Shown one piece after another: positions 41,159 to 54,016 of a stretch of 64,000 nucleotides of DNA. A program made the position numbers and the translations under genes. The DNA comes from Eunapius fragilis (Eukaryota; Porifera; Demospongiae; Spongillida; Spongillidae). Under the pieces are notes generated by a model that searched no databases, was not told the origin of the DNA, and saw only the letters and a program-made list of their open reading frames with translations. Numbering within the stretch: position 1 is the first letter of the stretch; every line of letters begins with the position of its first letter. The stretch covers positions 1,312,542-1,376,541 of the forward strand of contig OY811980.1 of NCBI GenBank assembly GCA_963681505.1. Direction: 5' to 3'.

Positions 41159-42263
41159 AATTTTTCTATGCAATGTGTTGTTTACGTTTAAAAGTACAGA
41201 ATTATGTATTCATATATTCCTATAAGTATATATAGTAGTCCCAAGGATATATACTATTAAAAAGGTAAAGCAGTACAATAAAACCTTATTTAATAAGTTT
41301 GTTGACTTCTTATAGAATCAGCCCGTGATTGTTCACGAGGTGCAGGTATATAACCGCGTTAAAACGTTTTGTATTGAATCTTCCGGAAAGCATGAGCTGC
41401 AGAACTTCCTTGTTAAGAGTTTCCTAGCTCTAACTTGGTGTTTAACTAAACTATGAGAACAGCAAACGTAATGTCCAAAAAGCATATAGCAGACGTGAGA
41501 CCAAGCGATCAGTCGTCGTAGCTGGTAGTGGACACAGGTAGCCCTTTTTGCTACTACATAGGAGTTGCATGTAGACGTCACGTGCGTCTTACATAATGTG
41601 TATTGTTGCCATATAAGAAAACGAGAGCGAATGACGGAGGAAGAAGGCGGGAACCGTCGTACATATTTATTACGTATTGCTCCTATATATAGCAACATAC
41701 GGTTATTTATAGCACTAAGCAATGACGTGTCACAATACAAGTGGGGAGTCACAATAAAAGTTTCCGACTACGATTGTAGTTATATATGATATTCAGGCCA
41801 TTTCAGGGGCGTAGATAACTTTTCAAACCTGGTCTAATTGCAACTCAGTAGCGGGTGATTACGTCACAGCTAAGCGTTCTCTCTTGCGATGACGTAATAT
41901 ATAGAACATTACATCATGGCACGAGTATCACACCTATTATATATTTTTTAAAGTTACAAATGGCGAAGTGTAATGAACGATGTCGTTGCTCAACCTTGCT
42001 TATAAAGGCTGACTAACTGACTAAGCTTCTTTCTTACAGCGTCTAGATAGACTTGTAGATACGATTCTTCTGTTTCCCGCTACAGTGATGTTTCATAATA
42101 TGGTCAATAATAGAATTAACGCATTGTTGTAAATATGCAGCTTGACAAGGAAATAACTATACATGTGCCAAAGGAACAAAGGAAGGAGGGAGCATAATCA
42201 ACTTCACACAATCAATCAGTAGGTTGGGTTCAAACACCACTGCGCTTTAAAAATTAAATTTGA

Positions 42264-42308
<45 letters not shown>

Positions 42309-42315
42309 TATTTTA
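41159..42315. other. Intergenic stretch downstream of gene B
   Basis: Counterpart of 7563-8720, with the same CRE-like pair and a (CA)n run (about 42269-42305). No gene seen. Confidence 0.5.
41859..41897. promoter_or_regulatory. Facing CRE-like sites (copy B)
   Basis: TTACGTCA and TGACGTAA kept at the same spacing as in copy A. Confidence 0.35.
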
Positions 42316-43862
42316 TCATTTGAAGTTTGAATAATCGCTAAGGGAGTTGACATATTCCTTGATAGCTCGGTAGATAAATCTGTACTGTTCCTGTGAGTGT
42401 GCACCACCAAAGGAGATACAGATGAGATAATAGGTAAGTGTATGTGTGTCTACACTTACCGGTGTTCTGACCATGTTTGGCCTCTGCGTCCTCAGAAGTC
42501 TGACAGTGTGTTGGAGGTCAACCACACCCTCTATTTTCAGGCGATCAATGGCTATCATTATTGCACAAAGGGCACCAGTCCTACCAACACCATCACTGGT
42601 TCGTAGAGATAGTGAGGGAGATAAGTGTGGGAGTTGTGTGAGGGGAATAGCAGCAAGAGAGGTGTGGCAGGAGGTGTGGCAAGAGGTGTGGCAAGAGGTG
42701 TGGCAGGAGGTGAAAGAGTGGGAGTGAGAGAGTGAAGGAAGGTGAGATGGGGATGGGGTTGAGATGGGTGTGTGGGATGTGTGTGTGGGGTGTGTGGGGG
42801 GGTGGGGATTGGAGGGAGGGTAGACACACCTGCAGTGGATGACGATTGGTCTGTTCCCTGACTGCATCTGTACCTTCATCACCCGCTCACACAACTCAAC
42901 AATACCCTCTGCATGCTCTGGTGCTTTGCTCTCTGACCAGGACTGGTAGTGGTAGTGATGAACAACCAGGGAATTGCTCACTTCAGACTGTGTGTGTATG
43001 GGGGGGAGGGGCAATTTTCCTTTGTGACTGAGCTGAGAGGTAGGTATGCTGGGGGAGGGGGGAGGGGGAAGGGGAGGGTAGTCTAACCGTCTGCAAAGTA
43101 ACTTTGAGTTTGCGAATGTTATAGTTTTCAAGTGTCTTCACAGAGAGCAGCTCCACAGTTATGGAGTCGTATGTCTCGGGTGTTTGTACGGCAGCAGGCC
43201 AGTACTGGGGACACAACACCTAGTGCAGCACAAAAATAGAATAGTCACATCAAAATCAGCCGGTTAAACCGGTTCTCCAGCAGGTGACTCACATCATCAT
43301 CCTCGGTCAGCTGATTGAGCATGACAATCACTTGTATTTTGTGGTCCCAAACCATCCTCCAAAAGTCACCAACAGTGCTCTGCAGCGGTCCCTGGGCAGC
43401 TATGTAGTAACCTTTTCTGTAGTACCCCTGCAACCAGACGGTGAGCAAGTTGGATGGTCAATAGGCTTCAGTGATACATATAAAAATTGAGCCTATGCCT
43501 GTTGCAATTTTGGCATTGGTCAAACATTAGGGCGAGCATCACAAAAGACTGACCACACCCACAAAACATTAGCCACACCCACAACAGGCAACTTATCATA
43601 GGTGTCACCAGCATGTCATTGGAAATCAGAAATCCAATATTGTCGGCACAAGTGTCTGTCAGCATTCAACCCATGCACACATCTGTATATAAATGGGGCA
43701 CTTTTTGTCTTCTAAATCTTTGTTTTTGTGGAACAGTCCACAAAAAGTATAAAATGCTAACAATTTTAGGTAGCGGAACATCACCATTACCTACGAATTG
43801 ACATGTTACCATTGGTCATGTTTCATATGTTCCTGTTCCCTTCCACCCATGACAATTAAAAG

Positions 43863-43900
<38 letters not shown>

Positions 43901-44302
43901 ACATCTATAAGGCTAGCGTTGATGTAAAGTGCTGCATTGTTCAGCTGGACAAGGTTGTAATCAACTAAATGACAGGAAAAAATCAGCTCAAGTGAAGTGA
44001 AATAACATTACAAAAGCAAATACAATTAATTAACAGCATGCATGAAGGGTACAGAGGGTTAAAATGTCCATTCGATTACAATCAATATGATACCTGTAAC
44101 AACAAAATTTTGAATAAACACAGCACATGACCTGGCTGTTGGCACAGCAACAATAATACACTAAGATGGTGAAAATCCCAGAGGGGCTAACATTGTTCTT
44201 GAACTTACACGGAAGAGCATATGAAAACAAGTTCTTTGTTTGGTTATCGTGTTTTGTTGCTGTGGCGAAGTAGTGTGGTAGAAGTCTGGGACTTTTCATG
44301 GC
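42316..44302 (-). CDS. Gene B PTP domain 2 exons
   Basis: Exons 44209-44302, 43903-43964, 43293-43427, 43088-43219, 42830-42987, 42460-42595 and 42316-42390. Motifs: KNLF (pTyr loop lost), [54 protein letters not shown] and [13 protein letters not shown]. Cys and Arg of the P-loop are kept; the loss of both recognition loops argues for a regulatory D2. Confidence 0.85.
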
Positions 44303-45260
44303 CTGTATACAACAGAGGGCACATGGCTCACCACTAACATCAATAACACACAACAGAACAGCCTATTTTCAGCAACAAAAATTGACTTCCTCCCACCCCC
44401 CCACCCCCACCACCCGAGAAACCATTTGAAGGGGCTAGAAGCTCTACTTACATCAAATTCAATTTGATATCCTCTCTGTGTGCCCCTGACTTTTTCCAGC
44501 TTTTCAACCCTCTCCCCAAGCTTTTCCGCAGGGATGACCGCGTCACAGTAAGTGATCCCCTCGAGGATTGCATCATGGAGAAACACGTACTGATCCTGGG
44601 GACAAGGGGGAGGAGTGGTTAGAGGGGACAAGGGGGAGGAGTGGTTAGAGGGGACAAGGGGGAGGAGTGGTTAGAGGGGACAAGGGGGAGGAGTGGTTAG
44701 AGGTACCATCCCCTGTCCTTAGTCACGCCCTAACCTCTGTCTGAACCATTAAGTTTCTGCAATCCCTCATTATCTTGATGTACATGTATGGGTTCACCAC
44801 CCTCTCGACCCTTGCTCTCTGAAGCTCCACATCGATGGCAAGGAAGGTACCAGTACGACCAACCCCGGCACTAGGAAGGGAAAGATGTAGGTAAACCAGC
44901 ACCTTCTTAGCCTCATACAGCACTGTGACAATCCTGTTATGCCTTTTAAGACGTGCTATCAGTGCTCTGCTGGGCTTTAATTAGAGAAACATTGTGCCCA
45001 TTTTACCTGCAGTGAACCACGATGGGCTGTGGCTGCAGGCTGCACGGTTGGTGCTGTCTCATGCGCTGCAGGAAGTGGAGGAGGGAGGTGGGAGAACGGG
45101 GGACTCCAAAGTCCGGCCATGACACAAAGTGGAACTGGGCCACAAATCGTGCTTCCCTCGATCCGTTCTGGAGGGAGGACAGTTGGAAGTGGACGTATGT
45201 GGTACAACCTGACACCAGATATATACGCCAAAGATGCTCTCACATGCATCATACAACGCA

Positions 45261-45324
<64 letters not shown>

Positions 45325-45488
45325 TGCTTGTATAGTAAAATGGCGATGTTCAAAGTCTGCAAAAGTTGATGTGTCCACGTGAGTCACTGTGATGTTGGCA
45401 TAGACCTGACTTCCACTAGAAGGCCAATATTGACTGCATTTGATCTGAGAGGCAGGAAAGGTGATGTGTAAATATGCAGGATGACCCA

Positions 45489-45552
<64 letters not shown>

Positions 45553-48500
45553 GGCACACATAGCTACACATTGCAGCAGAGCTTGAGAGGTTCAAAGTAC
45601 ATGTTTTTGTGCATGTTTGATTATAAAGCAATTCCCTTTTTAAAGGAGGTTAAGTACCAGGAGGTTAAGTACCAGGAGGTTAAGTACCAGGAGGTTAAGT
45701 ACCAGGAGGTTAAGTACCAGAAGGTTAAGTACCAGGTATGATTGTAGACATGGATGGGTAGACACATTGCATGGTTAGCAGCATGCATTACCTCACCACT
45801 AATACTACTGCTGAACCAACTTGATGAGTATGAACATACTCATCAAGTTGGTTCAGCAGTAGTATTAGTGGTGAGGTAATGCATTCCTACTGTTTTAAAT
45901 TTGCTTTACCTAGTCACGTCTCATTATTAATTCAGTTATGAACAAATGGGTAGAAAAGAAATGTGTAGGGGAGGAGGGAGGGAGAGAGAGAGAGGAAGGG
46001 AGGGACGGAAGGAGGGAGGAGGAGGGAGGGAGAGAGAGGAAGGGAGGGAGGAAGGGAGGGAGGGAGAGGGGGAGAGAGGAAGGGAGGATACAAGGATGTA
46101 GGGGAGGGAGACATGCCTTTGTGTTCTCCTGTAGGTTGGTCAACATGACAATGGTGGTGACCTTGTTGTCCCACACCATCCTCCAGAAGTCACCTAAGGT
46201 GTCAGGAAGAGGTCCCTGTGTGGCTATGTACTCCTTCTGACTAGAGAACCCCTGTGGTTGTTGGAGAGAGGAGGTGTAAGCCATCCACATGTTGCCGTTA
46301 GAGAGATAGGAGTCACAGTAATTATCATTGGTGTGACCATCAGTGGTGTGGGTATGAGGGATGACCATCAGGAGTGAGGTATGAGGGATGACCATCAGGA
46401 GTGAGGTATGACGGATGACCACCAGGGGTGGGGTATGAGGGGGTGACCATTAAGAGTGAGGTATGAGGGATGACCATCAGGGGTGGGGTATGAGGGGGTG
46501 ACCATCAGGAGTGAGGTATGATGGATGACCATCAGGGGTGGGGTATGAGGGGGTGACCATCAGGGAAAGGGTGTGGCATGTACAAGAGGGCATTCCATGT
46601 AGGAGGTGTAGTATGTAGGAGAGGGCGTGGCATGTAAGGGTGATGGTATATAGGAGAGGGTGTGGCATTACAGGAATATAGTTTGCATTGATGTAGTCGC
46701 TGGGATCCTCTGGGAGTGGTTCCAGGATCACCCTGGAGTGGTCATCTGGAGAACAGTCATGGTATTGCAGTTAAAAAGAAAAGGCAAACTTCACAAAACT
46801 TACACGCCAAGACATTGTTGTAGCGATTCTTGCGTGCATTTTCAGCAGCAAGGCAGGTGACAACAGCATGACTTTGGGAACCTTCGTGGATCATCTGAAG
46901 TATAGGGCAAATAGAAGGTCTACAGGCATCACCCCTGGAAGTTCTACAGGCATCACCCCAGAAGTCTACAGGCATCACCCTGGGAGGTCTACAGGCATTC
47001 CCTGGGAGGTCTACAGGCATCACCCCCGGAAGGTCTACAGGCAATCCCCCAGGAGGTCTACAGGCATCCCCTGGGAGGTCTACAGGCCTCACCCCTCAAA
47101 GACTACAGGCAATCCCCCGAGAGGTCTACAGGCATCCCCTGGGAGGTCTAGGCATCCCCTGGGAGGTCTAGGCATCCCCTGGGAGGTCTACAGGCCTCAC
47201 CCCTCAAAGACTACAGGCAATCCCCCGAGAGGTCTACAGGCATCCCCTGGGAGGTCTAGGCATCCCCTGGGAGGTTTAGGCATCCCCTGGGAGGTCTACA
47301 GGCCTCACCCCTCAAAGACTACAGGCAATCCCCTGGGAGGTCTACAGGCATCTCCTGCCTCCATGTATGTATGCCCCCCTACATGCAACGTGCTTGTACC
47401 CAAGGACATGATATCCACATCCATTCACAAGGTACACCTCCATATTATCTTCTTAAGCTCATAACTCTATAAACTAGTACCTCCATAGGCCCATATCTAC
47501 ATAACCCCATGCCTCCATCTCCATACCACCATACCTTATAGTCATCACAGAAGGCCCAGTTCTCATTAACATGCTTCTGCTGCACGTATTCACTGAACAT
47601 GTCAACTGGGATGGGGTTACCCACTGGCACTTTCAGTGGGGGGGGAATGAGTGGACGCTCTGTGTGAAGTATGATAAGTGCAGTCATTATTAATTGAAGG
47701 AATCATGGGTGCGTTGAAAGAGAATAGGCAGAATGAAGGGCACATCATAGGGGGAGGAGGCAGAATGAAGGGCACATCATAGGGGGAGGAGGCAGAATGA
47801 AGGGCACACCATAGGGGGAGGAGGCAGAATGAAGGGCACATCATAGGGGGAGGAGGCAGAATGAAGGGCACACCATAGGGGGAGGAGGCAGAATGAAGGG
47901 CACACCATAGGGGGAGGAGGCAGAATGAAGGGCACATCATAGGGGGAGGAGGCAGAATGAAGGGCACACCATAGGGGGAGGAGGCAGAATGAGGGGCACA
48001 TCGTAGGGGGAGGAGGAAGAATGAAGGGCACATCATAGGGGGAGGAGGCAGAATGAAGGGCACATCATAGGGGGAGGAGGCAGAATGAAGGGCATATCAT
48101 AGGGGAGGAGGCAGAATGAAGGGCACATCATAGGGGAGGAGGCAGAATGAAGGGCATATCATAGGGGGAGGAGGCAGAATGAAGGGCATATCATAGGGGG
48201 AGGAGGCAGAACGAAGGGCACATCATAGGGGGAGGAGGCAGAATGAAGGGCACACCATAGGGGGAGGAGGCAGAATGAAGGGCATATCATAGGGGAGGAG
48301 GCAGAATGAAGGGCACATCATAGGGGGAGGAGGCAGAATGAAGGGCATATCATAGGGGGAGGAGGCAGAATGAAGGGCATATCATAGGGGGAGGAGGCAG
48401 AATGAAGGGCACATCATAGGGGGAGGAGGCAGAATGAAGGGCATATCATAGGGGAAGGAGGCAGAATGAAGGGCATATCATAGGGGGAGGAGGCAGAATG

Positions 48501-51500
48501 AAGGGCACACCATAGGGGGAGGAGGCAGAATGAAGGGCACATCATAGGGGGAGGAGGCAGAATGAAGGGCATATCATAGGGGAAGGAGGCAGAATGAAGG
48601 GCACATCATAGGGGGAGGAGGAAGAATGAAGGGCATATCATAGGGGGAGGAGGCAGAATGAAGGGCACACCATAGGGGGAGGAGGCAGAATGAGGGGCAC
48701 ATCGTAGGGGGAGGAGGAAGAATGAAGGGCATATCATAGGGGAGGAGGCAGAATGAAGGGCACATCATAGGGGGAGGAGGCAGAATGAAGGGCATATCAT
48801 AGGGGAAGGAGGCAGAATGAAGGGCATATCATAGGGGGAGGAGGCAGAATGAAGGGCACACCATAGGGGGAGGAGGCAGAATGAAGGGCACATCATAGGG
48901 GGAGGAGGCAGAATGAAGGGCATATCATAGGGGAAGGAGGCAGAATGAAGGGCACATCATAGGGGGAGGAGGAAGAATGAAGAGCACATCATAGGGGGAG
49001 GAGGCAGAATGAAGGGCACATCATAGGGGGAGGAGGCAGAATGAAGGGCATAACATAGGGGGAGGAGGCAGAATGAAGGGCACATCATAGGGGGAGGAGG
49101 CAGAATGAAGGGCATATCATAGGGGGAGGAGGCAGAATGAAGAGCACACCATAGGGGGAGGAGGCAGAATGAAGGGCACACCATAGGGGGAGGAGGCAGA
49201 ATGAAGAGCACACCATAGGGGGAGGAGGCAGAATGAAGAGCACATCATAGGGGGAGGAGGCAGAATGAAGGGCATATCATAGGAGGAGGAGGCAGAATGA
49301 AGGGGCATATTTTACTAGTTGGCTCAGGAGTTGCAGCACATGCTTCTGCTGTTAGAAGACTTTCCCTCTCCTGGGGGAACAATGTGTAGCTGTTTGCCTT
49401 CGAAGGAAAGTATGTTAAAAGGCCCATACTAGTCCCCAGTCCTTCACACTACATACCAGGACGTGTGGCTGGTCGTCACTGAGACTTCTTTTATAAGTCC
49501 TCTGTCGTGCCCTATATGTGTGTGTGTATGTGCGCATGTGTATGTGTGTGTATGTGTGCGCATGTGTAGGTGGGCACAATCAAGGGATAGCACTAGCACA
49601 CACACACACACACAACAGCCATATAGCACAAATGTGCCAGGTTACTGGTGGTACTAACATACATGTAACAAACCCTCATACACCCTCTCACACACCCTCC
49701 CTCCCTCCCACCCTCATGCACCTCCCTCCCACCTCCCACATACCCTCATGCACCCTCCCTCACACCTCCCACATACCCTCATGCACCTCCCTCCCACCTC
49801 CCACATACCCTCATGCACCCTCCCTCACACCTCCCACATACCCTCATGCACCCTCCCTCACACCTCCCACATACCCTCATACACCCTCCCTCACACCTCC
49901 CACATACCCTCATACACCCTCCCATACATCCTCATACGCACTCCCTCACACCATCATACACTCTCCCACACATTCCAACACATATACTCACCCTTATATA
50001 ATGTTATATAATTGTGACATATGATGCCACACCCCTTACCAGATGTATCCACCAATCAGGCCAACGAGTACCATTACCAGCAACAGGGCCAGAATCACCA
50101 CTCCGACTGTGATGCCTGCATTACGGCCAGCAGCTGCATTGTTATTGCTGACTGTGGGTAGGTGCAATAGGTGTGAGTAATGGGTGTGTGCGGGTGTGGG
50201 CGTGCAATGGTTGTGAGTGTGTGCAGTGGGTGTGAGTAACAGGTGTGTGTGGGTGTGGGTGTGCAATGGTTGTGAGTGTGTGCAGGTGTATGTGTGCAGG
50301 TGCATGTGTATATGTGTGCATGTAGCATTCATTAGATGAACGCTCGCACGCCTCTATGTAATCATTCCACACAGCGTTCCAACATAGATAAATACATAGT
50401 TGACTGCCCGAGTCATCCACAGCGTAATAGTCACATGAGAGGTTAAATTTTTTATAGCTCACTTGTTAGGGTCTTCACGTTTTGAGGTTGACTCATTGTT
50501 CCCTCTCCTGCACCGTTGATGGGGGACACACCAATACTGTAGAAGGTGCCTGGGCTTAGGTTGTACAGGGTTAAATTGGTTGCCGTGGTGCTGTTTGTTA
50601 AATTTGCCGCACTGCTGTTGTAGTAAATCTTGAGGCAAGACAGAAGGGGGTGATGGTGGTGTGGTACAGGTGATATAGTGGAGGTGGTGATGGTGGCATG
50701 GTACAGGTGGTGGTGATGGTGGCAAGTGATGGAACAGGTGGTACAGGTGCTAGTGGAGGTGGTGGTGACAGTAGTGCTGCACAAATACCTTATACATGGA
50801 GATGATACCATTGGGTTTGGCAGGTGGAGACCAGAGCACTGTGACCTGGCTAGTCCCCAGTTCAGACGTGGCCACATTTACGGGAGCACCAGAAGCTAAG
50901 TAAAAACAAGGTGAACATGTGAGCTGAAGGTGGAGGGTGTGGGGAGTGTGGATGGTGTGAGGGAGGAGGGGGCAAAGTAATGGTTAGTAGTGACACCTAC
51001 TATCATTGAGTGTCCGCACCACCATGGGAGAGCTACAAGGTCCAAAGGTACCTACTGAAGTACGTGCTTGGATACATATGGAGTAATTCACAAATATCTC
51101 TAAGCCGGTGAGTACAATGTTTGTAGATGGTGTCAGTATAGGGGTAATTCCATAATTGACACTGTACCCTAGAATTATTCCGTTCCTACAAGCTGGAGGT
51201 ACCAATCCCCAGGACACCTGGATGGATGTGGAGCTGGGTGAGAAGGCAGTTATGCCAACTGGAGCTGCCTCGGGCACTGAAGTGAGAGGGAAGGAGAAGG
51301 AAGAGAGAGATAGAGTATAATCTAATGGAGCCACACCTCCTCCACATCACCACCTTACCATCATCACTGGTGCTAGTGTTCACCTGACAGGCTGGGCCCC
51401 CTCCTACAATGGTGAAGGCAGTGACCTCAAACATGTAGACGGTGGCCTTCAGCAGTGGAGCAAAGGTTGAATTTTGTGCAGATACATTCACAAAGCTATT

Positions 51501-52480
51501 TTGATTAACTGAAGTGTTGCTACAGCTCAGAGCAACTGTATCGCTGGTGAGATTGATTCCTGAACGAGACTCCAGAGGTCTGTAGGTGATGTTGTAGAAT
51601 GTGATGATTCCATTGGGCACAGCTGGAAGCAGCCATTGTAGGCCAACAGAGGAGGATGTATTAACATTGATGGTACAGTTGCCAGGTGCTGTGTCTGGTC
51701 CTGAAAGGACAAGAGGGTGTTCCTATGACATCATCCAAACACACTAACCACACCCACAACTTACTGTCCTGCTGTGTGAACACATTGGTCAGGCTTCCAT
51801 TTTGACCACACCCAAGTATGGTGCAGGCTTGTGTGGTGAAAGAGTAGTTTGTAAATGGAGCAATACCACTGGTAATATTATAGATGTACTGGCCAGTGGA
51901 ACTATTGTACTGGTACTGGCTAATCAGTGTCTGGCTGTTAACCAGTTGAAGGGAGGATGATGTGTTCAGGTTCTGTCTGTAGATGTTGAAGGATGTTATA
52001 GGCTTGTTCCCATTAAATCCCGCCATCCAACTCAGGAGTACCCATCTAGACCCATACTGGGATATGATGATGTTGATTGGAGCGTCTGGATATTCTGTGA
52101 TGATGGAAGCAGTCAATGAAGATGAGCTAATGGTTCAGAAACAAACACCAGTTGCTAGCTCACCTAGGACCACCAGCCGTGATGTCAGGGAGTCATTTAG
52201 TGTTGCTATCATGGTGTTAGTGGCTACACATGTGTAGTTGGCTGTGTCGTTCCTCTGTAGTGAGGTGAAGTTCAGAACACTCCAAACTTGAGGTAGACTG
52301 TCTGGTGGTTGTGTAGTGGTGCTGGTGATGGCTGTAGATACATTTGATCCGTTCTTCAACCAGTAGAGGCTGGGTGAAGGAAATCCAGTGGCATTACACT
52401 GCAGACTGAAGGGCAGTGAGATGTTGACCTCGCTGTAACCTGATATGCTGACCACAACAGGTTTGACTGAGGTGGTGTGT

Positions 52481-52520
<40 letters not shown>

Positions 52521-53981
52521 GGATCATTTGACCACACCTCCATTGTTAAATTACTTACCTTGCACTAGTAAGGTTGCTCCTGAGCTAACATTTCCAACCT
52601 CATTGCTAGCTGTACAGTTGTACTGACCACGGTCTTGGTACTGGGCATCATTAATGGTTAGCGTGCTATTGATTGTAATACCACTGGTATCCATGGTAAC
52701 ATTATACTTGGAACCTGCAGTGGAAAGGTATGTGCTAGTGCCTGAAGTGCTGGTGAAGGTCCATGAGATGGTAGGTACAGGGTTTCCATAGGAGAAGCAG
52801 GTAAACGTTGATGCATCTCCATTTATGACAGTTCGGTTGGCTGGTGAAACTGTTACGCGAGGTGGGCCTGAAATGAAAAATGCAGCCAGGGGTTAATGAG
52901 CACAATTGTAGCTCTAACAGAAGTAATCATCAGGAGGGATGTCCCCAGAGTGTGACATTTGTACCAACAAGAGAGAACACCGCTTCCTGTATAATACACA
53001 GAATATGAAAGCTTGGAGCGAAGTAAACCATTACCATGGTTGCTGTGTCATATTACGTAACCATAGTGCCCAATTACAGTATTACATGAGGTCACTACTG
53101 TCGCATGTAAACCTGACGTGATACCAACAAACATGCATAAATGGCCATTTTGCCACACCCCTCACTGGGCTAATGTCCTCACCCACCTTGCACTGTGACG
53201 TCAGCGTAATCAAAAGAGGATCCAGCGGGGTTTGTTGCAACCAAGAAGTACCTTCCCTCGTCAGTGAGGCCTCCTAATGAACCTTGAAGTAGGACATTGG
53301 AGATGGTCAGACTGATACTGGTGGAGTTGACAAAGGCAGAGAACGAGAATGACGAGGTTAATGTTCTGTTGGAGACATTGGTGATGTCCTCCCCTCCCCC
53401 TCCATAGGGGGTGGGGGGAAATGAGCTGAAGTATAGCCACTGGAGGTCCCATGGCAGTACTGGAGGAATGGCATCAAACACCTGGAAGCTAATGGTGACA
53501 TCTCCACCTTCAACTGCAACCAAGGTACTGTTCACAGCAACAACCTCCGGTGAAACTGTGAATTACAACGCCATTCAATTACAAGTGAGATTAATACGAG
53601 GACCAGTCTACCCAAGCATCATTCCCAGGGAAACACAAACATTGATCCAACATTTAAAGGTCCCTAATTGTCATGAGTATTTGGATAGAAACGTGATTAT
53701 CTCATCAGATGTAAGGGTATCAGGATCATTTCATCAGAGGTAAAATTATCGTGATCACCTTATCAGAGGTAAGGGTACATAACAGGATCACCTCATCAGA
53801 GGAAAGGATATCAACCCATAAGGAGATAGGGCATCATGATGTCCTCATCACTATGCAAGAGGACTTCTACATCATGACAACATTGTACCAAATCTAGCTG
53901 GCCGAGGGATCCCTTAACACTGATGATGTTACCCTTTTGTTTTCATGAGCCCTGATATGCATATATGTGCACACACACACA

Positions 53982-54016
<35 letters not shown>

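Noticed and set aside
46868-47464. 198-codon plus-strand frame
   Set aside because: It runs through an intronic minisatellite that has only five units in copy A.
47617-49308. Pro/Cys-rich frames in the 32-bp array
   Set aside because: Period 32 gives a 32-residue repeat in all frames; it lies in an intron of gene B.
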